Source: Jiangella ureilytica (GTDB taxonomy: Bacteria > Actinomycetota > Actinomycetes > Jiangellales > Jiangellaceae). From it: a stretch of 64,000 nt of DNA. The DNA lies in contig NZ_SMKL01000017.1 of the NCBI RefSeq assembly GCF_004348545.1, forward strand, positions 1 to 64,000, read 5' to 3'. This document shows, piece after piece, positions 59,431-64,000 of this stretch. Every line of letters starts with the position of its first letter. Within the stretch, counting starts at the first letter, position 1. The notes beneath the pieces are model-generated. The model worked only from the letters and a program-made list of their open reading frames with translations, ran no database searches and was not told the origin of the DNA. Made by a program: the position numbers and the translations under genes.

Positions 59431-60285
59431 TCAGCCGAGCGCGGCCAGCTCGTCGGCGGTGAGCACCAGGTCCGCCGCGGCGGCGGAGTCGCGGATCGTC
59501 TCGGGCCGGCTCGAGCCCGGGATCGGGATGACCCGATCGCTCTTCGCCAGCATCCAGGCGAGGCACACCTGCTGCGGGCTGACGCCGTGCGCGTCGGCCA
59601 CACGGGCGAACTCGTCGTGCGCCGACCCGAGCTCGCCGGCCCGTGAGATGCCGCCCAGCGGGCTCCACGGCAGGAACGCGATGCCGAGACGGTCGCACAG
59701 CTCGAGCTCCGGCTCGCTGCTGCGGAACCGCGGCGAGAACTGGTTCTGCACCGACACCAGCCGGCCGCCCAGGATCTCGTTGGCGAGCAGGATCTGCTCC
59801 GGGTTGGCGTTGGAGATGCCGGCCATCCGGATCTTGCCCTCGTCGAGCAGGTCACGGATGGCGCCGACGGAGTCCGCGTACTCCACCGTGGGGTCGGGCC
59901 GGTGGAACTGGTAGAGGCCGATCGCGTCGACGCCGAGCCGCTTCAGCGATGCCTCGCAGGCCTGCTTGAGGTACTCGGGCGAGCCGTTCTTCGTCCACGA
60001 CCCGTCGCCGGGGCGCAGGTGACCGCCCTTGGTGGCGACCAGCACGCCGGACGTGTCGCCGCCGTAGCTCGCCAGCGCCTTGGCGATGAGCGTCTCGTTG
60101 TGACCCACCTCGCCGGCGAGCAGGTGGTAGGCGTCGGCGGTGTCGATGAGCGTGACGCCCGCGTCGAGCGCCGCGTGGACGGTGGCGATCGAGCGCGCCT
60201 CGTCGGGCCGGCCCTCGATCGACATGGGCATGCCGCCCAGCCCGATGGCGCTGACGTGGACCTCGCCGATGCGGCGGTACTGCAT
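59431..60285 (-). CDS. Aldo/keto reductase
   Basis: NADPH-dependent reductase of 284 residues with the AKR tetrad: Asp and Tyr in LIDTADAYHL (about 46-55), Lys in VATKGGH (about 83-89) and His in YQFHRPDP (about 123-130). The C-terminus has PIPGSSRPETI for cofactor binding. GGAGGTTCC precedes the ATG. It is divergent from a LysR gene 106 bases away, which is the likely regulator. Substrate unknown. Confidence 0.92.
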   Translation of the reverse strand: MQYRRIGEVHVSAIGLGGMPMSIEGRPDEARSIATVHAALDAGVTLIDTADAYHLLAGEVGHNETLIAKALASYGGDTSGVLVATKGGHLRPGDGSWTKNGSPEYLKQACEASLKRLGVDAIGLYQFHRPDPTVEYADSVGAIRDLLDEGKIRMAGISNANPEQILLANEILGGRLVSVQNQFSPRFRSSEPELELCDRLGIAFLPWSPLGGISRAGELGSAHDEFARVADAHGVSPQQVCLAWMLAKSDRVIPIPGSSRPETIRDSAAAADLVLTADELAALG

Positions 60286-60391
60286 GGGGGAACCTCCGGG
60301 GATGTGGTGGTGACCGATCCAGTCTTCGGCGGCACGGGCTGACTGTCCAACAGGAGAAGCCGAACGCATTCAGAAGCTACGATTCTCAATT

Positions 60392-61273
60392 GTGGAACTG
60401 CGGCACCTCGAACACTTCGTCGCCGTCGCCGAGGAGGGCCATTTCACCCGGGCGGCGCAGCGGCTGATCATCAGTCAGTCCGGTCTCTCGGCCTCGATCC
60501 GGACGCTGGAGCGCGAGCTGGGCGCGGCGCTGTTCCACCGCAACACCCGGCAGGTCAGCCTCACCGAGGCCGGCCGCGCGCTGCTCGCCGAGTCGCGGCG
60601 CACGCTGGCGTCGGTCGAGGCGGCCCGCGAGGCCGTCGCCGCGGTCAACGGGCTGCTGCGCGGCACGCTGCGCATCGGCACCGAGCAGTGCCTGGGCGCT
60701 GTCGACGTGCCCCGGCTGCTGGCACGGTTCCGGGCGGCCCACGCCGGGGTCGAGGTGCGGCTGGACCAGGCCGGCTCGGCCCGGCTCCTCGACGACGTCC
60801 GGGCCAGCGTGCTCGACGCCGCGTTCGTGCCCGTCGTGGGAGTGCCGCCCGACGACGTCGAGCTCGTCCCGCTGCACTCCGAGGCCGTGGTGGCGCTGTG
60901 CCGGCCCGACCATCCGCTGGCGGGCTCCGGCACCGTCAAGCTCGACGAGCTGCACGACGCGGCCTTCGTCGACCTGCAGGAGGGCTGGGGCGCCCGGCAG
61001 GCCGCCGACGCCGCGTTCGCCGCGGCCGGGCTGGACCGTCGGGTGACCATGGAGGTCAACGACGTCCACACGCTGCTCGACCTCGTGGGCCACGGGCTCG
61101 GCGTCGCGTTGGTGCCCGAGCACGTCACGCGCAAGAGAGCCGCCCAGGGGCTGGACGTCCTCATGATCGAGGACGTCCTGCCGCGCTGGGCGGTCTCCGT
61201 GGCGCTGCCGGCTGCCGAGCGACGCGGGGTCGCCGTCGACCGGCTGCTCGAGCTGCTGGGTCAGCCGGCCTGA
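60392..61273 (+). CDS. LysR family transcriptional regulator
   Basis: Regulator of 293 residues. The HTH (about 1-60) reads MELRHLEHFVAVAEEGHFTRAAQRL, then ISQSGLSASIRTLERELGAALFHR. The substrate-binding domain (about 90-290) has GTLRIGTEQCLGAVDVPRLLARF. GTG start. LysR proteins normally control a divergent gene; here that is the aldo/keto reductase. Its last 13 bases overlap the end of the convergent sigma factor gene. Confidence 0.93.
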   Translation: MELRHLEHFVAVAEEGHFTRAAQRLIISQSGLSASIRTLERELGAALFHRNTRQVSLTEAGRALLAESRRTLASVEAAREAVAAVNGLLRGTLRIGTEQCLGAVDVPRLLARFRAAHAGVEVRLDQAGSARLLDDVRASVLDAAFVPVVGVPPDDVELVPLHSEAVVALCRPDHPLAGSGTVKLDELHDAAFVDLQEGWGARQAADAAFAAAGLDRRVTMEVNDVHTLLDLVGHGLGVALVPEHVTRKRAAQGLDVLMIEDVLPRWAVSVALPAAERRGVAVDRLLELLGQPA

Positions 61274-62091
61274 CTGCCGCTCGCGGCCGGCTCCTGTACG
61301 CCGACCTTGGTGCGCAGCTGGCCGAGGATGCGGGCCAGCAGGCGCGAGACCTGCATCTGGGTCACGCCCAGCTCCTTGGCGATCTCCTGCTGCGTCCAGC
61401 CCTTGAAGAACCGGAGGTACAGGATCTGCCGGTCGCGGGGCTTGAGCTCGCGACAGGCCGGAGCCAGAGCGACCACGGCCTCGGCGCGGTCGAAGCCGTC
61501 CTCGTTCTCGCCGAGGCTCTCGGCGAGGGGTGTCTCGTCGCCGCCGCTGCCGCGGTAGTCGATCGAGGCCACCGTGAAGCACTCGTGCGACGCGCTCGCC
61601 TCGAGGACGTCGGAGACCTCGACGCCGAGGTGTTCGGCGAGGTCGGACGGCGTCGGCGCCGTGCCCTTGGTCTGCGAGATCTCCGCCGTGGCGGCGGTGA
61701 TCTGTGCGTGCAGCTCCTGGACCCGGCGGGGTGGGCGAACCGTCCAGCCGTGGTCGCGGAAGTAGCGCTTCACCTCGCCGGTGATGGTGGGGACGGCGAA
61801 GGAGATGAAGTCCTTGCCCATGTCCGGGTCGAACCGCTTGGCGGCGTTGACCAGGCCGAGGTTGGCGACCTGCACCAGGTCGTCGCGCTCGATGCCTCGT
61901 CCGTAGTACCGCCTGGCGATGGACTCGGCGAGGCGCAGATGAAGAAGAACGACCTCGTCGATCAGACGTTGCCGGTCCGCGCCGGTGGCCTGGGCCGCCC
62001 GGCGGAGGAGGTCGGTGGTCAGTTCGTGACGGTCAGCGTTCTGGTGCTGGTGCTGATGGTCGTCCGTCGTTGCGACAACGTGGGTCTGCAC
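61261..62091 (-). CDS. SigB/SigF/SigG-type RNA polymerase sigma factor
   Basis: Sigma factor of 276 residues in the stress/sporulation group. Region 2 has IARRYYGRGIERDDLVQVANLGLVNAAKRFDP and FAVPTITGEVKRYFRDHGW, region 3 has APTPSDLAEHLGVEVSDVLEA and region 4 has LKPRDRQILYLRFFKGWTQQEIAKELGVTQMQVSRLL. Members are controlled by anti-sigma kinases and STAS antagonists; the STAS protein at 58957 could belong to such a circuit. The N-terminus is unusually His/Gln-rich (DDHQHQHQN). GTG start after GGAGAGG. Confidence 0.93.
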   Translation of the reverse strand: MQTHVVATTDDHQHQHQNADRHELTTDLLRRAAQATGADRQRLIDEVVLLHLRLAESIARRYYGRGIERDDLVQVANLGLVNAAKRFDPDMGKDFISFAVPTITGEVKRYFRDHGWTVRPPRRVQELHAQITAATAEISQTKGTAPTPSDLAEHLGVEVSDVLEASASHECFTVASIDYRGSGGDETPLAESLGENEDGFDRAEAVVALAPACRELKPRDRQILYLRFFKGWTQQEIAKELGVTQMQVSRLLARILGQLRTKVGVQEPAASGSQAG

Positions 62092-62453
62092 GGCCTACAC
62101 CTCTCCAGAATGAGTCGATGTGGCGATTGCTTGACCACGTGCGGACTACCGAATCACAGTGTCCCGTTCGTTATCAAGCCCTCTCTGCACAGAACGGTCC
62201 GTCTGCCCCGCGGCGAGGGTCGCTTGACGACCCCGCGCGGGCTCGGGGCGCGCCATTCCACGATCGCTGACGCCCTCCGTGACGTGCGGCTAAACCCGTC
62301 GGTAACCGCGAAGTTCCAGGACTGTCGAGGGACGGGGCGGGCGGCGGAGGAGTTCCTCGGTGGTACGTACCACTGGGCATGGTGATCGAGCCCGGACGCA
62401 ACACTGCCCCCGTACCTCGCGGGAGGTACGGGGGCAGCGGTGTGACAGGTTGA
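62092..62453. other. Upstream region of the sigma factor gene
   Basis: About 360 bases between the sigma gene and the cold-shock gene. It holds the sigma-gene ribosome binding site (GGAGAGG), a relatively A/T-rich stretch around 62140-62180 on the promoter side, and the terminator of the cold-shock gene at its far end. I see no coding potential and no secure promoter boxes. Confidence 0.5.
62404..62437 (-). terminator. Terminator of the cold-shock gene
   Basis: Perfect 14-base arms (CTGCCCCCGTACCT at 62404-62417, complement at 62424-62437) with a 6-base loop, beginning 16 bases after the csp stop on the minus strand. Very stable G/C-rich hairpin without U-tract. Confidence 0.85.
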
Positions 62454-62657
62454 TCAGACCGGACGGACCGCGTCAGCCTGCGGGCCCTTGGGACCCTGGG
62501 TGATCTCGAACTCCACGCGCTGGTTCTCGTCCAGCGTGCGGTAGCCGTCGGACTGAATCGCCGAGTAGTGCACGAAGACGTCCGGCTCGCCGTTGTCCTG
62601 TGCGATGAAGCCGAAGCCCTTCTCGGCGTTGAACCACTTGACGGTTCCCTGTGCCAT
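62454..62657 (-). CDS. Cold-shock protein (CspA family)
   Basis: Full-length cold-shock domain of 67 residues: [15 protein letters not shown] (about 4-18) is RNP1, DVFVHYSAI (about 26-34) is RNP2, and the end is [17 protein letters not shown]. Single-stranded nucleic-acid-binding RNA chaperone. GGAGG lies upstream of the ATG. The leader upstream of the gene is long (over 100 bases) and contains a terminator-like hairpin at 62761-62792, which fits post-transcriptional control typical of csp genes. Confidence 0.96.
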   Translation of the reverse strand: MAQGTVKWFNAEKGFGFIAQDNGEPDVFVHYSAIQSDGYRTLDENQRVEFEITQGPKGPQADAVRPV

Positions 62658-62760
62658 GTGCCGTGTCCTCCTACGGGACGGTGACGAGGGCCGCACCGTG
62701 CGACCCCCGGGTTGCTGCCGCCGTCTCCCGCTGCCACAGTGCTGGAGGCACAGAGAAGCG

Positions 62761-62792
62761 AAAAACGCCCGCGATAACATCCCACGGGCGTT
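62761..62792 (-). terminator. Rho-independent-type terminator between ung and csp
   Basis: On the minus strand AACGCCCG (62792-62785) pairs with CGGGCGTT (62771-62764) across a 13-base loop and is followed by a run of T residues (62763-62761). It lies 127 bases after the ung stop and 104 bases before csp. It could end ung transcripts or act as an attenuator inside the csp leader. Confidence 0.6.
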
Positions 62793-62918
62793 CAAGGACG
62801 TGCGAGGAACTGTTACTGCAACCGCGGAAACAGTACCACCTTGGGCCCGCGCGGGGAAGCATACGATGATCGAACGCTAGTTGCACAAGTGTGTGTCCCA
62901 CTTCGTGAACGAAGAGTG

Positions 62919-63596
62919 TCAGGGCAGCTTCCAGTCGACCGGCTGGGTACCCAGCCCCTGCAGGAGCTCGTTCGCCCTAGTGAACGGCCGTGAGCCGAAG
63001 AAACCGTTGCGCGCGGACATGGGGCTCGGGTGGGCCGATTCAATACATGGAACGTTACCGAGTAGTGGCCGGAGATTTCTCGCATCGCGACCCCACAAGA
63101 TGGCAACCATTGGTGTTCCCCGCGCGACGAGCGCCCTGATGGCTTGCTCGGTGACTTCTTCCCAGCCCTTTCCACGGTGCGCGCCGGGATTTCTCGGCGC
63201 CACCGTGAGGGCCCGGTTGAGCAGCAGGATTCCGTGTTCGGACCACGGCGAGAGATCACCGGTACTCGGGGCCGGATAGCCGAGGTCGGCGCAGTACTCC
63301 TGGAAGATGTTGACCAGGCTGGGCGGCAGCGGCCGGACGTCGGGCGCGACGGAGAAGCTGAGCCCGACGGCGTGCCCGGGTGTGGGGTAGGGGTCCTGCC
63401 CGACGATGAGCACCCGGACCGACTCGAACGGCTGCGTGAACGCGCGCAGCACGTGCTGCCCGGCCGGGAGGTAGGTGCGGCCGGCGGCGATCTCGGCCCG
63501 CAGGAACTCGCCCATGGCGGCGATGCGCGGGGCGACCGGCTCGAGGGCGCGCGCCCAGCCCGGATCGACGAGTTCGGAGAGCGGCCGAGCGGTCAT
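62919..63596 (-). CDS. ung: Uracil-DNA glycosylase, family 1
   Basis: Enzyme of 225 residues that removes uracil from DNA. The catalytic water-activating motif is [18 protein letters not shown] (about 64-81, catalytic Asp in GQDPY), the uracil-binding LLLNRALTV (about 123-131) follows and the DNA-intercalation loop is [17 protein letters not shown] (about 188-204). Full length. A UdgX gene lies 29 kb away, so the organism has two uracil-recognising proteins of different types. Confidence 0.96.
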   Translation of the reverse strand: MTARPLSELVDPGWARALEPVAPRIAAMGEFLRAEIAAGRTYLPAGQHVLRAFTQPFESVRVLIVGQDPYPTPGHAVGLSFSVAPDVRPLPPSLVNIFQEYCADLGYPAPSTGDLSPWSEHGILLLNRALTVAPRNPGAHRGKGWEEVTEQAIRALVARGTPMVAILWGRDARNLRPLLGNVPCIESAHPSPMSARNGFFGSRPFTRANELLQGLGTQPVDWKLP

Positions 63597-63642
63597 GACC
63601 GCACAGTGTAGAGAAGGTGCGCGACGGCGTCAGGGCCCGGCG

Positions 63643-64000
63643 TCAGTCGGCGCCGGCGACGAGCGGGGCGAGCGTGACGTCCGGGTGCCGGCGTTCCACC
63701 GAGGCGAGCCGCCACTTGTCCGGGAACAGCGCCAGCAGGGCGCCGTCGCGGCGCTCGGCGACCTCGACCCCGGCCTCGGCGTCGAGCACGGGGACGCCGT
63801 CGGCGTCGGTGAGCCGGGCCAGCCCGTACGGCAGTGAGTCGAGCGCGATGGGCACGCCGAACTCCTGGCCGAGCCGGGCGGTGGCGACCTCGAACTGCAG
63901 CGGGCCTACTGCGGCGAGGATCGGGGCGCCGTCGCCGCGCTGCTTCGACGTCAGGATCTGCACGACGCCCTCTTCGGCCAGCTGCTCGATGCCGCGACGG
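63643..64000 (-). CDS. prfC: Peptide chain release factor 3, C-terminal part
   Basis: Partial; the gene runs off the window at 64000. About 118 C-terminal residues are seen: a segment RRGIEQLAEEGVVQILTSKQ enters at the edge, then PILAAVGPLQFEVATARLGQEFGVP and WRLASVERRHPDVTLAPL, which is the domain III end of RF3. RF3 is the GTPase that recycles RF1/RF2 after termination. It is 46 bases upstream of ung on the same strand. Confidence 0.9.
   Translation of the reverse strand, partial: RRGIEQLAEEGVVQILTSKQRGDGAPILAAVGPLQFEVATARLGQEFGVPIALDSLPYGLARLTDADGVPVLDAEAGVEVAERRDGALLALFPDKWRLASVERRHPDVTLAPLVAGAD

Noticed and set aside
1-64000. Mobile elements, tRNA or rRNA genes
   Set aside because: No transposase, integrase, terminal repeats with target duplications, tRNA-like fold or rRNA segment was recognised by eye; a covariance-model search would settle the RNA genes.

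Overview
The window is chromosomal DNA of a high-GC Gram-positive bacterium. Actinobacterial hallmarks include a WhiB protein, a GAF-ANTAR regulator, an MmyB-type regulator, SigB/SigF-type sigma factors, DUF2630, a UdgX glycosylase, and many GTG starts with four-base ATGA/GTGA overlaps. The overall style would fit a family such as Jiangellaceae, but that placement is a guess. I see no rRNA, tRNA, CRISPR array, insertion sequence or phage gene.

Layout. 0-8 kb: DUF1772 membrane protein, epimerase, DapA-fold aldolase, TrmB/LuxR-type regulator and a large secreted subtilase. 7.6-10.5 kb: a DrrAB-type ABC exporter divergent from an ECF sigma/zinc anti-sigma pair. 10.5-15.5 kb: MFS transporter, terpenoid-cyclase-fold protein, methyltransferase, a gene remnant, MmyB regulator and SDR. 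15.5-18.8 kb: an IclR regulator facing a decayed locus, then a nicotianamine-synthase-like gene coupled to an ATP-grasp ligase, a probable small-molecule (metallophore-like) pathway. 19.6-22.7 kb: a cyclic-nucleotide-domain histidine kinase coupled to a receiver/thioredoxin-reductase-like fusion that lacks the redox CxxC. 22.8-28.4 kb: secreted hypothetical, alpha/beta hydrolase, NhaA-DsbA fusion, coiled-coil protein, DUF2630 and an EEP nuclease-fold protein. 28.5-34.8 kb: a Tat-exported FAD oxidoreductase behind a LacI/cre-like site, a SurE-PfkB pair, UdgX and an epimerase with an altered catalytic lysine. 34.9-40 kb: stress and regulation genes (GAF-ANTAR, WhiB, PE-LIG DNA ligase, group 2 sigma factor, small proteins).

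40-50.5 kb is a surface- or secondary-glycan locus. A UDP-xylose-synthase-like enzyme faces a seven-gene, fully overlapping operon on the minus strand (carbamoyltransferase, GT2-GmhB fusion, GT9, GT4, HldE, SDR, GT9), with a divergent glycosyltransferase. HldE, GmhB and two GT9 enzymes point to ADP-heptose made and transferred by a Gram-positive organism, with carbamoylation as a finishing step. 50.5-64 kb: YjbQ, an ECF sigma factor with no canonical start codon and its proline-rich membrane partner, an unknown helical protein, an epimerase, a PHP hydrolase, a second DrrAB exporter with a PadR repressor and clear operator, CutA, a STAS protein, an aldo/keto reductase with LysR, a SigF-type sigma, a cold-shock protein, uracil-DNA glycosylase and the C-terminal end of release factor 3.

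The strongest candidates for undescribed biology are the NAS-like/ATP-grasp pair, the kinase plus receiver/flavoprotein pair, and the heptose-carbamoyl glycan operon. Several convergent gene pairs are separated by long perfect palindromes that look like shared bidirectional terminators.
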